Origin: Shewanella gelidimarina
GTDB lineage: Bacteria; Pseudomonadota; Gammaproteobacteria; Enterobacterales; Shewanellaceae
NCBI RefSeq assembly: GCF_023283945.1
Contig: NZ_JAKIKW010000004.1
Coordinates: 217,994 to 281,993, forward strand
Direction: 5' to 3'
DNA: 64,000 nt
Part shown: piece by piece, positions 56,005 to 64,000 of the stretch
Layout of the letters: every line of letters starts with the position of its first letter
Position numbering within the stretch: position 1 is the first letter of the stretch
The notes under the pieces: generated by a model
Databases searched by the model: none
What the model was told of the DNA's origin: nothing
The model's input: the letters and a program-made list of their open reading frames with translations, nothing else
Program-made: the position numbers and the translations under genes

Positions 56005-57585
56005 GTGAGTGAAATATCCTCCGCCGCCTTAGTCCAACTAGCCTTAGATCTTACTAATAGCCTCACAACCAACGACAGGTACGAGCGTTTGCTCAATACT
56101 GTGCGTCATGCCGTCATTTGTGATGCCGTGGTGTTATTGCATGTGCAGGGGGATTATTTAAAACCGCTGGCACTGCAAGGGCTAACTAAAGAGACCTTGG
56201 GTCGTCGCTTTGAAGTGGTTGCTCATCCAAGATTTGAGCAAATTTGTGCATCGCAAACACCAGTGAGATTTGCTGCGGATAGTGAATTGGCTGATCCTTA
56301 CGATGGTTTACTGCTGTCCCATGATGGCGACCTGCCGGTGCATGCTTGTATGGGGCTGCCACTGCTTGCTGACGATAAGCTCATCGGGGTGTTGACCCTC
56401 GACAGCATGGTTCCCAATGTCTTTGATGAGATCCCCAAACGAACATTAGACATCATTGCTGCAATGTCTGCTGCGACCCTGAATACGGCCATTTTACTGC
56501 AAAAACTCGAACAGCATTCTAAACATAATCAGCAAGTTGTTGCTGAATTAACCCATGAAGCGTTAGTTAAAGATGGCGGTGAACTGATTGGTAATAGCGA
56601 GATCATGCTTAAACTCAAGCGTGAAATAGAGATGGTTGCAGGGTCTAATTTCTCAATCTTGATTGAGGGAGAGACCGGTGTAGGTAAGGAGCTGGTGGCG
56701 AGAACGCTGCACAGGCAATCGAGCCGCAGTGAGGGCCCTTTGGTCTACGTTAACTGTGCTGCATTGCCAGAAAGCCTTATCGAAAGCGAACTATTTGGCC
56801 ATGTTAAAGGCGCATTTACGGGAGCGGACCGCAACCGAATCGGTAAATTTAGTCTCGCCAGCGGCGGCACTATATTCCTCGATGAGATTGGCGAGTTACC
56901 ACTTGCAGTGCAAAGTAAGTTATTACGGGCTTTACAGAATCAAGAGATCCAAGTCGTTGGTAAAGATGACGTTGAGTATGTTGATGTGCGTATTCTGGCG
57001 GCGACTAACCGACAGCTCAAAGTGGAAGTTGAACAGGGGCGTTTTCGTGCCGACCTTTATCATCGCCTCAGTGTGTACCCCGTTATCGTGCCGCCGTTAA
57101 GGCAGCGTGAAGAAGATATTAGTTTGCTCAGTGGTTACTTTATTGAATTAACCCGGCGTAAATTGGGCATGAGCCAATTAACCCTAGAGCCCAGTGCGAT
57201 AAAAATGCTCAACCAGTATGACTGGCCGGGTAATGTGCGCGAGCTAGAACATGTTATTAGCCGCGCCGCCCTAAGAGCGAGAAGTGACAGTGCTGCGGCG
57301 ATTGTGCGCATTGGCATCACCCATCTTGCGCTAGTGTTACCTAATACCGCTCTTGGCGATGCGTCTAGCCCGGTGGAAGAGAAGCTGATAGCACAAGACA
57401 CTGGTAACCTTAAGCAGCAAACCGATGATTTTCAACGGCAGTTGATTTTGCAGACGCTAACCCAGCAACAAGGCAATTGGTCGGCAACAGCCAATCAATT
57501 ACAGATGGATCGTGCCAATCTAAATCGTCTTGCAAAGCGCTTGGGGGTCAGAGTGAGTAAGAGTATTGTTGTTAACCCACTTTAA
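56005..57585 (+). CDS. norR: NO-responsive sigma-54 activator NorR
   Basis: A 526-residue enhancer-binding protein. The N-terminal GAF domain holds a non-haem iron that binds NO; the Cys in VHACMGLPL matches the iron ligand of E. coli NorR. The AAA+ domain has Walker A GETGVGKE, the sigma-54 contact GAFTGA and Walker [13 protein letters not shown]-terminal Fis-type helix-turn-helix follows ([25 protein letters not shown]). The frame is open from 55945; GTG at 56005 is chosen because [16 protein letters not shown] aligns with the E. coli N-terminus, though the ribosome site is weak. Divergent from the nnrS-hmp strand it probably controls. Confidence 0.92.
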   Translation: MSEISSAALVQLALDLTNSLTTNDRYERLLNTVRHAVICDAVVLLHVQGDYLKPLALQGLTKETLGRRFEVVAHPRFEQICASQTPVRFAADSELADPYDGLLLSHDGDLPVHACMGLPLLADDKLIGVLTLDSMVPNVFDEIPKRTLDIIAAMSAATLNTAILLQKLEQHSKHNQQVVAELTHEALVKDGGELIGNSEIMLKLKREIEMVAGSNFSILIEGETGVGKELVARTLHRQSSRSEGPLVYVNCAALPESLIESELFGHVKGAFTGADRNRIGKFSLASGGTIFLDEIGELPLAVQSKLLRALQNQEIQVVGKDDVEYVDVRILAATNRQLKVEVEQGRFRADLYHRLSVYPVIVPPLRQREEDISLLSGYFIELTRRKLGMSQLTLEPSAIKMLNQYDWPGNVRELEHVISRAALRARSDSAAAIVRIGITHLALVLPNTALGDASSPVEEKLIAQDTGNLKQQTDDFQRQLILQTLTQQQGNWSATANQLQMDRANLNRLAKRLGVRVSKSIVVNPL

Positions 57586-57608
57586 AGGCATAAATGACTG
57601 GAGGCTAA

Positions 57609-57926
57609 ATGGATAAACAGCATATTCTTGATAACCTGCCTAGTGATCTAACCCTAGAACAGTTTGAACCACTGGTGAAAACGGACAGCGTTTTAATTGA
57701 GCGCATTATCTCCGCCGCACATGTTACCGCGGAAGGTCAATGGTACGATCAAGCCAAAAGTGAGTGGGTGATGGTGGTGCAAGGGGCTGCCACACTAGAA
57801 TTTGAACATGGTGAGATGGTCAGCTTAAATCAAGGTGAGCACCTAACCATCAAAGCGCATGTGAAACATCGGGTGGCTTGGACAAGTGAGGAAACCGAAA
57901 CTATTTGGCTAGCGGTACATTATTAA
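57609..57926 (+). CDS. Small cupin-domain protein
   Basis: A 105-residue single-domain cupin with the motif pattern WVMVVQGAATLEFEHGE and GEHLTIKAHVKHRVAWTS. His residues suitable for metal binding are present. It begins 23 bp after norR (GGAGG upstream) and may be cotranscribed. Substrate or role unknown. Members of this subgroup are annotated only as cupin proteins. Confidence 0.8.
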   Translation: MDKQHILDNLPSDLTLEQFEPLVKTDSVLIERIISAAHVTAEGQWYDQAKSEWVMVVQGAATLEFEHGEMVSLNQGEHLTIKAHVKHRVAWTSEETETIWLAVHY

Positions 57927-57971
57927 CAACTGTCAGCCAACATCAGATCATCATTATGGAGAAGAGCAGCT

Positions 57972-58178
57972 ATGCAACATGATAAGTGGACCTGTATTAA
58001 GTGTCATCATAAAGAGTTCGATACTGGTGAGATCCGTGTGTCGGGTGGGTTTTGGTCGCGTATTTTCGATATGCAGAATAAAAGATACTACGCCGTTACA
58101 TGCAGTAACTGCAGCTATACCGAATTTTATAAAGGTAAGTCTTCGGCGCTTGGAAACGCGTTCGATCTTTTCACGTAA
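57972..58178 (+). CDS. Zinc-ribbon domain protein
   Basis: A 68-residue protein with two CXXC pairs (Cys8/Cys11 in CIKC and about Cys44/Cys47 in CSNC) forming one zinc ribbon, plus aromatic residues between them (FWSRIFDMQNKRYYAV). It matches the small nucleic-acid-type zinc-ribbon group (PF09855-like). GGAG lies upstream at about 57958. Function unknown. Confidence 0.75.
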   Translation: MQHDKWTCIKCHHKEFDTGEIRVSGGFWSRIFDMQNKRYYAVTCSNCSYTEFYKGKSSALGNAFDLFT

Positions 58179-58451
58179 CTGACATAAGCCAAGCTAGCCA
58201 AGATAACAAACGCTTTATCAGGTGCTTATACCCAACTGAGTATTAAGTGATAAAGCGTGCTTACCATGCACGGCTTAACCTTGCTGGCTCAGCGCTGATA
58301 GGGTTCTCTAAAAGCGACCTTAAACTCTGCTACTTTTCGACCTGCTTAATCCTGCCTTTAGCGGGCGCTTTGGTATATTAGCTAACGTCAAATCTCAGGT
58401 TTTGCTATAATCTCCCCACAAATAATACTGTTTCTTTTTTGAGTGATTTTT

Positions 58452-60389
58452 ATGAGCAATGTTGGCATCTTCAGACCCAATGACAAGCCCGATACCGCAC
58501 CACTGCCGCCGCTAGAGAGTCACTCTAATCGCCTTGAGTTATTAGCGCCTGCAAAAAATGCTGATTTTGGTATTGAAGCTATCCGTCATGGTGCCGATGC
58601 GGTTTATATCGGTGGCCCTGCTTTTGGTGCTCGCGCTAGCGCAGGCAATAGCGTCGAAGATATCGCTAGATTGTGCAGCTTTGCTCATCAATATCACGCC
58701 CAAGTGTTTGTCGCGGTCAATACCATCTTGATGAATGAAGATGAACTCGATGCGGCGCACAAGCTCATCTGGCAGGTTTATGAAGCCGGAGCGGATGCAC
58801 TCATTGTGCAAGATATGGGGATCCTTCAACTCGATTTACCGCCTATTGCGCTGCATGCCAGTACGCAGATGGATAATCGCAGTCCAGAAAAAGTCGCTTT
58901 TTTAGAGCAAGTCGGCTTCTCACAAGTGGTACTGGCTCGTGAACTTGGTTTAAGCCAAATTCGAGATGTCGCGGCTAAAACGAATATGCAAATTGAGTTC
59001 TTTATTCATGGCGCTTTATGCGTCGCTTATAGTGGCCTCTGTAACCTAAGTCACTCTTTCAGTAACCGCAGTGCCAATCGCGGAGAATGCTCACAATTAT
59101 GTCGCCTTCCGGGTGATTTAAAGACCCGCCAAGGTGACGTATTGGCGAAAAATGAACACCTGCTTTCACTCAAAGACAACAACCAGACCGATAACCTCGA
59201 AGCACTTATTGATGCTGGCGTACGCTCATTTAAAATTGAAGGTCGCCTTAAAGATTTAAGCTACGTAAAAAATGTGACCGCGCATTATCGTCAAGAGTTA
59301 GACAAAATTATTGCTAGACGCCCGGAGTTTAACGCCTCATCACACGGCCGCTGCGAGCATAGCTTTACCCCCGATCCAGAAAAGACCTTTAACCGCGGTA
59401 AAACAGATTACTTTGTCCATGAGCGTAGCCAAGGAATGAATGACTTTCGTTCGCCTAAATATATTGGCGAAGAAGTGGCAAAAGTTAAGCGCATAGAGAA
59501 AGACTTTATCGAAGTGACCTCCGACACTAGCTTTAATAATGGTGACGGCTTATGTTTCTTCCCGAGTAACTTTGCCGAAGCTAAACAGTCCGATGATAAA
59601 TTAAAAGGGATGCGGGTTAACCGTGTTGATGGTCTTAAACTGTTTTTGCTGCGGATGCCAAAAGAGCTCAAAGTCGGTATGACTATTTACCGTAATCACA
59701 ACCAAGCATTTGAAGCGGTATTAGCCAAAGAGTCAGCCAAGCGTATTATTGAGGTCGATTTGCTATTAGCCGATACCATTGATGGCGTGTCACTGACCAT
59801 GACCGATATTTATGGTCACAGTGCGGTGCAATCATTGGTATTCGACAAAACGCCCGCCACCGATGTTGAAAAAGCATTGCAGGGGTTACGTAAGCAACTC
59901 GGCAAGCTCGGCAGTACTGACTTTAAAATACGCGCGATGAATATTGAAACCGCGCAAGCGTGGTTTATCCCAACCTCCGTATTAAACGGCTTACGCCGCG
60001 ATACTGTGGCGGCATTAGAGCTAGCACGTGTTAATGATTATCAACGCCCTAAAGCGTGGAAATACAATCAAGAAGCGGTTTACCCGGTTAAACACTTAAG
60101 CTATTTAGGCAATGTGGCCAACGACAAAGCCAAGGCGTTTTATCAACGTCATGGTGTGGTCGAAATTCAAGATACCTATGAGAAAAATGGTGTTACTGAA
60201 GATGTGCCATTAATGGTCACTAAGCACTGCCTCCGTTTTAACTTCAACTTATGCCCGAAAGAGGTTCCCGGCATTAAAGCCGACCCTATGATATTAGAGA
60301 TAGGCAAAGATGTATTGAAGCTGGTATTCGATTGCCCTAAATGCGAAATGCTAGTGGTTGCCGAAAACAGACAGGTACGTTCTGAGTAA
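58452..60389 (+). CDS. rlhA: 23S rRNA C2501 hydroxylase RlhA (peptidase U32 family)
   Basis: A 645-residue protein aligning with E. coli RlhA (YdcP), which is needed for hydroxylation of C2501 in 23S rRNA. The U32 core LELLAPAKNADFGIEAIRHG, HASTQMDNRSPEK and SGLCNLSHSFSNRSANRGEC with the cluster cysteines (CSQLC) is present, as is the C-terminal DUF3656 region ending with CLRFNFNLCPKE and FDCPKCEM. The length separates it from the shorter TrhP. ATG at 58452 is preferred; GTG three codons earlier is in frame. A terminator follows at 60404. Confidence 0.93.
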   Translation: MSNVGIFRPNDKPDTAPLPPLESHSNRLELLAPAKNADFGIEAIRHGADAVYIGGPAFGARASAGNSVEDIARLCSFAHQYHAQVFVAVNTILMNEDELDAAHKLIWQVYEAGADALIVQDMGILQLDLPPIALHASTQMDNRSPEKVAFLEQVGFSQVVLARELGLSQIRDVAAKTNMQIEFFIHGALCVAYSGLCNLSHSFSNRSANRGECSQLCRLPGDLKTRQGDVLAKNEHLLSLKDNNQTDNLEALIDAGVRSFKIEGRLKDLSYVKNVTAHYRQELDKIIARRPEFNASSHGRCEHSFTPDPEKTFNRGKTDYFVHERSQGMNDFRSPKYIGEEVAKVKRIEKDFIEVTSDTSFNNGDGLCFFPSNFAEAKQSDDKLKGMRVNRVDGLKLFLLRMPKELKVGMTIYRNHNQAFEAVLAKESAKRIIEVDLLLADTIDGVSLTMTDIYGHSAVQSLVFDKTPATDVEKALQGLRKQLGKLGSTDFKIRAMNIETAQAWFIPTSVLNGLRRDTVAALELARVNDYQRPKAWKYNQEAVYPVKHLSYLGNVANDKAKAFYQRHGVVEIQDTYEKNGVTEDVPLMVTKHCLRFNFNLCPKEVPGIKADPMILEIGKDVLKLVFDCPKCEMLVVAENRQVRSE

Positions 60390-60403
60390 TAGTGAGTTAT
60401 TTT

Positions 60404-60430
60404 GACCCAAAATGGTTTGGGTCTTTTTTA
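60404..60430 (+). terminator. Terminator of rlhA
   Basis: GACCCAAA and TTTGGGTC pair around ATGG, followed by six Ts. Confidence 0.88.
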
Positions 60431-60439
60431 GTTTTATTT

Positions 60440-61088
60440 AGCTGCGCCTGAGCTTTTATTAACAGCAAGGTCGTGGCGCTTCGCCCATTCTATTGTAAAG
60501 AGCAGAGCCAAGGGGGAAAGCGCTTGCGCCCGCTCTTGATTTCATAAGAGTCAATCCCTCAGCGCCCAGACGAAGTTGTCTCCCTCATACTTATTCGAAA
60601 TAGCCTAACGCTTCCGATGGGACGACCTGTCCCGCGAAAGCTATGCCCACGTCTGATAGGCAGGATGCCTGAATGTCTTGGAGTGCATGGATGCACGGGA
60701 AAGACCGTGTGGGCATTACGGACTTTGGTTTATAAGGAGTCTTCAACGTACTTCGGCAACTCCGATGGGGAATGAGTGTTTTCTGTGAGTTTGTCTAGAG
60801 TTTGTGATTTGTGTTCTTAAAATTAAGAACTCAAATACCGAGAGTTTGCGCTTTTATAACCCAGTGTAGATACGGCTGAGGCCTTCGGTTTCAGGGCCAA
60901 TTCTGTTCCCTACAGAATCTGGCATTCCCTCCGTCCATGGAGGTCAGATGATTTCGTTGAGCTTACATGGACCCTTTCTTTTATAAAGAGTTGCAGCGAG
61001 TCTCAGCAGTATCTGCACATACGCCGACCGCAGGTCATTGGAACCACTTTGGTCAGCAGCTAACGCATTTATGCCCCAATGCTTGCCA
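60440..61088 (+). repeat. Dispersed hairpin-swap repeat, copy 3
   Basis: Linkers as in copies 1 and 2, with different stems: AAGAGC/GCTCTT in slot II, GGGAC/GTCCC in slot III, a branched GCCCAC/GTGGGC structure holding AGGCA/TGCCT and GTGCAT/ATGCAC, TTCTTA/TAAGAA at 60814-60829 and ATTCTGT/ACAGAAT at 60900-60918. It ends near AGCTAACGCATT. Confidence 0.88.
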
Positions 61089-61119
61089 GTATGTAGTTAC
61101 TCTAGATAAGCAATACCTA

Positions 61120-61735
61120 TCAAGCTGCGCTTGACCAAGGTCGTGGCGCTTCGCCCACACCCGAGCAAGAAGGACTGCTCGTCCTATCCTCCTTGCATCC
61201 ACCATGACGCCCCGACGAAGTTACATGCATTAGATACGGGCCTCATACTTATTCGAAATAACCTAACGCTTCCGATGGGACATCCTGTCCCGCGAAAGCT
61301 ATGCCCACGTCTGATAGGCAGGATGCCTGAATGTCTTGGAGTGCATGGATGCACGGGAAAGACCGTGTGGGCATTACGGACTTTGGTTTATAAGGAGTCT
61401 TCAACGTACTTCGGCAACTTCGATGGGGAATGGGTATTTTCTGTTAGTTTGGTATGGAATTTAACTGTTGAATTCCTATTTTTAAACACAAATGCCGAGA
61501 GTTTGCGCTTTTATAATCCAGTGTAGATACGGCTGAGGCCTTCGGAAACATGGCCAATTCTGTTCCCTACAGAATTTGGCATTCCCTCCATCCTTGGAGG
61601 CTAGATGTTTTCGTTTAGCCCACAAGGACGTGCTTGCGGCGTGCCTCTGTAGCGTCTGCACATACGCTGACCGCTGGCAATTGGAACCACTTTGCCAGCA
61701 GCTAACCCATTAGTGCCCCAAATTTTGTTAGCGGC
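61120..61735 (+). repeat. Dispersed hairpin-swap repeat, copy 4
   Basis: In tandem with copy 3 (31-bp gap) and sharing its GGGAC/GTCCC stem (61277-61291) and branched module (61303-61372). Slot II is GAGCA/TGCTC and slot V GGAATT/AATTCC (61456-61476). The compensatory ATTCTGT/ACAGAAT hairpin lies at 61557-61575. It ends in TTGTTAGCGGC. A 131-codon open frame across it (61131-61526) is judged non-coding. Confidence 0.88.
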
Positions 61736-62063
61736 AACCTTTCCTCGAATTTAGTATTGTCCGCTTCGCAATACTTTTTCTCACCAACCGAAACACAAAA
61801 TACTCTGTTAAGCGATAACTTTTAAGTTAGCCATTACCTGTGGTTTTATACAGTGTTATTAGATTTTCTACGAATATCCTTAAAATTATTCCTAATCAGT
61901 TCTCGGTTTGCTATTGAGTGAAAATAAAAAACAGAGTAAATTCAATTGACTAAATAGTATGCTTGCTCGGTTTGCAGGAGATACGAGGCAAGTTAGCTCG
62001 CCATTCTCGTTTTGCCAGCGGCTGCTTTGAGCGTGTTCGTTAAAAACGTCCACAAATTAATTA
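61736..62063. other. Spacer between repeat copy 4 and the insertion sequence
   Basis: No gene seen. A+T-rich with AGGCAAG/CTCGCC fragments but no clear repeat. Confidence 0.45.
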
Positions 62064-62128
62064 CTTATTGATACACGCGCTGACTGGTCTAACCTGATTA
62101 AACGCGCAAGGCGTGTATACAAATAATG
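62064..62128. repeat. Imperfect palindrome at the left edge of the insertion sequence
   Basis: CTTATTGATACACGC and GCGTGTATACAAATAA are imperfect inverted repeats (two extra bases on the right arm) around about 32 bases. The right arm stops 2 bp before the left IS inverted repeat. Palindromic units are frequent targets of IS110/IS1111 elements. Confidence 0.5.
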
Positions 62129-62186
62129 AGATGGACGCTCCTCCCTTTTACGTTGTCTAAATGATTTTACGTAAGTGGAGAAGATT

Positions 62187-63206
62187 ATGAATAACATTTC
62201 AGTTGTTGGTGTCGATCTAGCTAAGAACGTTTTTCAGATCCATGCCGTAGATGTTAAAGGTAAAACTCTTGTTCGGAAAATGCTCCGTAGAGCAAAGTTC
62301 TTGAATTTTTTTATCAATATACCTCATTGTTTGATCGGACTAGAGGCGTGTTCAAGCTCCCACTATTGGGCAAGAGAGCTAGAAAAATTGGGGCATACGG
62401 TCAAGCTGATGGCTCCTCAGTATGTGAAGCCATATGTCAAAACAAACAAAAATGACGCGAATGATGCTGAAGCCGTTTGCGAAGCTGTAACCCGACCCAA
62501 TATGCGCTTCGTAACAGTGAAGAATGAAGAGCAACAAGCTCTGCTATTAGTTCATAGAGAACGAGATGGCATAGTGAAAGAACGGACATCATTGATTAAT
62601 CGTATCCGTGCCACATTAGCAGAATTTGGTATTGCTATCCCAGTAGGGCCAAGAAGGCTACATAGCTGGTTTGCTGATGATTTCTCAAGTGCTGAACCGT
62701 TGTTGCCTCAGCTAATGGTTCGTCATGTGCTGAGAATGAAGAAAAGGCTTAATCAATTAGAATCTGATTTAGACATACTGGAAAAAGAGATAGCTCAATC
62801 AAGTAAAGAGAATCCATTATGTCTGCGCTTGGAGGCTGTACCAGGTATAGGTCGACTCACGGCTTCAGCATTAGTTGCCAGCATTGGTACAGGCAAAGAG
62901 TTCAAATCAGGTAGACAGCTTTCAGCTTGGCTAGGGTTAGTACCCAAACAAAGCTCTAGCGGAGGTAAACCGCGATTATTAGGGATCAGTAAGCGCGGTG
63001 ATGGCTATTTAAGGCGTTTATTTATTCATGGTACTAGAGCCGTAATACGGCACATGAACCCAAAACGGAAAATCACGGTGTGGCTGCGAGACTTAGAATG
63101 CAGAGCACACAAAAATGTTGTCATTGTCGCGCTAGCCAACAAATTGGCCAGGATAGCGTGGTCAATGCTGGCAAATGGAACTGATTATGATGAGTCATTC
63201 ATCTAG
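62187..63206 (+). CDS. IS110-family DEDD transposase
   Basis: A 339-residue recombinase, apparently complete. The N-terminal RuvC-like DEDD domain shows GVDLAKNVFQIHAVD, GLEACSSSHYWA and NKNDANDAEAVCEA. The C-terminal Tnp_20 domain shows LEAVPGIGRLTASALVASIG, FKSGRQLSAWLGLVPKQ and SKRGDGYLRRLFIHGTRA with the serine of this family. ATG at 62187 has GGAGA 5 bases upstream; an in-frame start at 62175 is less likely. Recombinases of this family are guided by an RNA from the element's own non-coding end. Confidence 0.92.
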   Translation: MNNISVVGVDLAKNVFQIHAVDVKGKTLVRKMLRRAKFLNFFINIPHCLIGLEACSSSHYWARELEKLGHTVKLMAPQYVKPYVKTNKNDANDAEAVCEAVTRPNMRFVTVKNEEQQALLLVHRERDGIVKERTSLINRIRATLAEFGIAIPVGPRRLHSWFADDFSSAEPLLPQLMVRHVLRMKKRLNQLESDLDILEKEIAQSSKENPLCLRLEAVPGIGRLTASALVASIGTGKEFKSGRQLSAWLGLVPKQSSSGGKPRLLGISKRGDGYLRRLFIHGTRAVIRHMNPKRKITVWLRDLECRAHKNVVIVALANKLARIAWSMLANGTDYDESFI

Positions 63207-63453
63207 TTAGTTGATAATTAATGAAGTAAAGACACTCAAAGGTTTGCGTAGGCATAAAGAGAATTGAAGACAAAATAGGTAAGACCGTAGTTCATTAAAA
63301 CTGACCCTAACATCGTATGTAAGAATACGTCCAAATGATTAGTCATGAACTAGCGGAACTCATCAGGGATCAAGGCTTAAGCCTTAACTAGAATCCGAAT
63401 AGATGGCTGCAATACCAACTTTGAATTCAATGAAAATTTTGCTTGCACAAAAC
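63207..63453 (+). ncRNA. Candidate IS1111-type guide (bridge/seek) RNA region
   Basis: The gap between transposase stop and right inverted repeat is free of genes. In IS1111-type elements this is where the guide RNA is encoded. It contains short self-complementary stretches such as TCAAGGCTTAAGCCTTAA near 63370-63387. Exact RNA ends cannot be read here. Confidence 0.4.
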
Positions 63454-63464
63454 GGAGCGTCCAT

Positions 63465-63886
63465 AGATGTTAGATGTCGCTACCTTTTAGGGTATGTTTT
63501 AGTTTTTCGTATACGTTTTGGCTAAGGCTTTACCATGCTGTTTGTAGATATTATCTATAATAGAAAAGCTCAATTGTAGCCTTGATTGTGCCGTTACTTT
63601 GGTTAGTAATCTTGTCTTTCATCAATCGATGAATCGCGGATATTTGGTTGTCTAAATTAGGTTTCTTTTCTATTCGTCAGCTAGTTTTTGAGTTGATTAG
63701 TGAGATCAGAAAGGGTGACTTAAAGTGTTCGTAAACTGTTTAATTCTTAGTTTTGTGTGGCTTTCGTAGAGTGTTTCATGCGGAGTTCAAAGTTAATAAT
63801 TAAGTGGCTTTAAATCGTGGTGGTTTGCTTTATTATTCCATTTCGTAATGTACTTGTATTTGAATGTTTTCAAACTGATCGCGAGC
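63465..63886. other. Right flank of the insertion sequence, no gene recognised
   Basis: 422 bp of A+T-rich sequence. GTTAGAT at 63469-63475, directly after the IS right end, equals the right-hand core of integron attC sites, but this alone is weak evidence. Confidence 0.4.
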
Positions 63887-63942
63887 ATCTAACGAATAAG
63901 GATAGGCCGCGCGTAGCCGCGTCCTTATCCCGATTGTTGAAC
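63887..63942 (-). other. attC-like integron recombination site
   Basis: The 56-bp segment starts with ATCTAAC and ends with GTTGAAC, matching the RYYYAAC and GTTRRRY cores. Between them ATAAGGA and TCCTTAT form an imperfect stem around a G+C-rich loop (CCGCGCGTAGCCGCG). On the minus strand it reads GTTCAAC to GTTAGAT, the usual attC form. No integrase gene is visible. Confidence 0.5.
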
Positions 63943-63976
63943 AAGCCCGAGTGATACCTTTATAGTGTAAATATCA

Positions 63977-63998
63977 GCGTAAGATCTTACGCTTTTTT
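63977..63998 (+). terminator. Terminator-like palindrome at the window end
   Basis: GCGTAAGA and TCTTACGC are adjoining arms of a perfect 16-bp palindrome, followed by six Ts. No gene ends just upstream within view, so it may serve a short transcript or an unannotated small gene. Confidence 0.6.
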
Positions 63999-64000
63999 GG

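Larger units (their letters stand above)
62131..63464 (+). mobile_element. IS110-family (IS1111-type) insertion sequence
   Basis: Inverted repeats ATGGACGCTCC (62131-62141) and GGAGCGTCCAT (63454-63464) enclose one transposase gene. IS1111-group elements carry such sub-terminal repeats a few bases inside their true ends and leave no target duplication, so the real ends lie just outside. A non-coding stretch of about 250 bp separates the transposase from the right repeat. Confidence 0.82.

Noticed and set aside
61131..61526. 131-codon open frame within repeat copy 4
   Set aside because: It crosses conserved hairpins and linkers, has no ribosome site or recognisable domain, and the equivalent frame is not kept in the other copies.

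Overview
The window is a chromosomal segment of a marine gamma-proteobacterium, almost certainly a Shewanella. The main evidence is a soluble periplasmic flavocytochrome c3 fumarate reductase with four CXXCH haems, ArcA next to a DUF3293 gene and a riboswitch-controlled lysC, GlyGly-CTERM protein sorting, and a NorR/Hmp/NnrS nitric oxide cluster. Most of it is ordinary chromosome. The accessory material is at about 3.2-5.0 kb, 39.7-40.3 kb and 60.4-64.0 kb.

Layout. 1-5 kb: a truncated membrane sensor diverges from fccA, with two near-identical palindromes between them. Then come a dispersed repeat, a small membrane-protein gene and three 89-bp tandem repeats that run into the stop codon of fbp. 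5-18 kb: fbp, an S9 dipeptidyl peptidase, arcA, a CRP-site-driven DUF3293 gene, a lysine riboswitch with lysC and an AstE-like deacylase, a very large subtilase, and asnC. 18-31 kb: rluA and a small methyltransferase operon, ldhA, a dienelactone hydrolase-family gene, a speE-like methyltransferase, a frameshifted pseudogene, ahpC-ahpF, a diguanylate cyclase and a thioredoxin-CcdA fusion. 31-45 kb: ohr/ohrR with palindromic operator candidates, a glpD-like oxidoreductase behind an 8-bp microsatellite, chrA, a 1424-residue formate dehydrogenase-type fusion protein, a pentapeptide/K+-channel fusion, prfB with its programmed frameshift, and lysS. 45-60 kb: a PAS-GGDEF-EAL protein, rluE, nagB, an iodotyrosine-deiodinase-like flavoprotein, the NO-response cluster (hmp, nnrS, norR) and rlhA. 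60-64 kb: two further dispersed repeat copies, an IS110/IS1111-type insertion sequence and an attC-like site.

How the genes work together. Redox and stress functions dominate. They cover anaerobic respiration (fccA, arcA, ldhA, the formate dehydrogenase-like protein), peroxide defence (ahpCF, ohr/ohrR), nitric oxide defence (norR with sigma-54 and NorR sites in front of the nnrS-hmp strand) and c-di-GMP signalling (two GGDEF proteins).

The most unusual feature is a non-coding repeat family of about 520-650 bp, with four long copies and two fragments here. Conserved linkers alternate with stem-loops whose sequences are exchanged wholesale between copies while base pairing is kept, including at least one clean compensatory change. 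It looks like a structured RNA or DNA element under selection for fold, and I do not recognise it as a described family.
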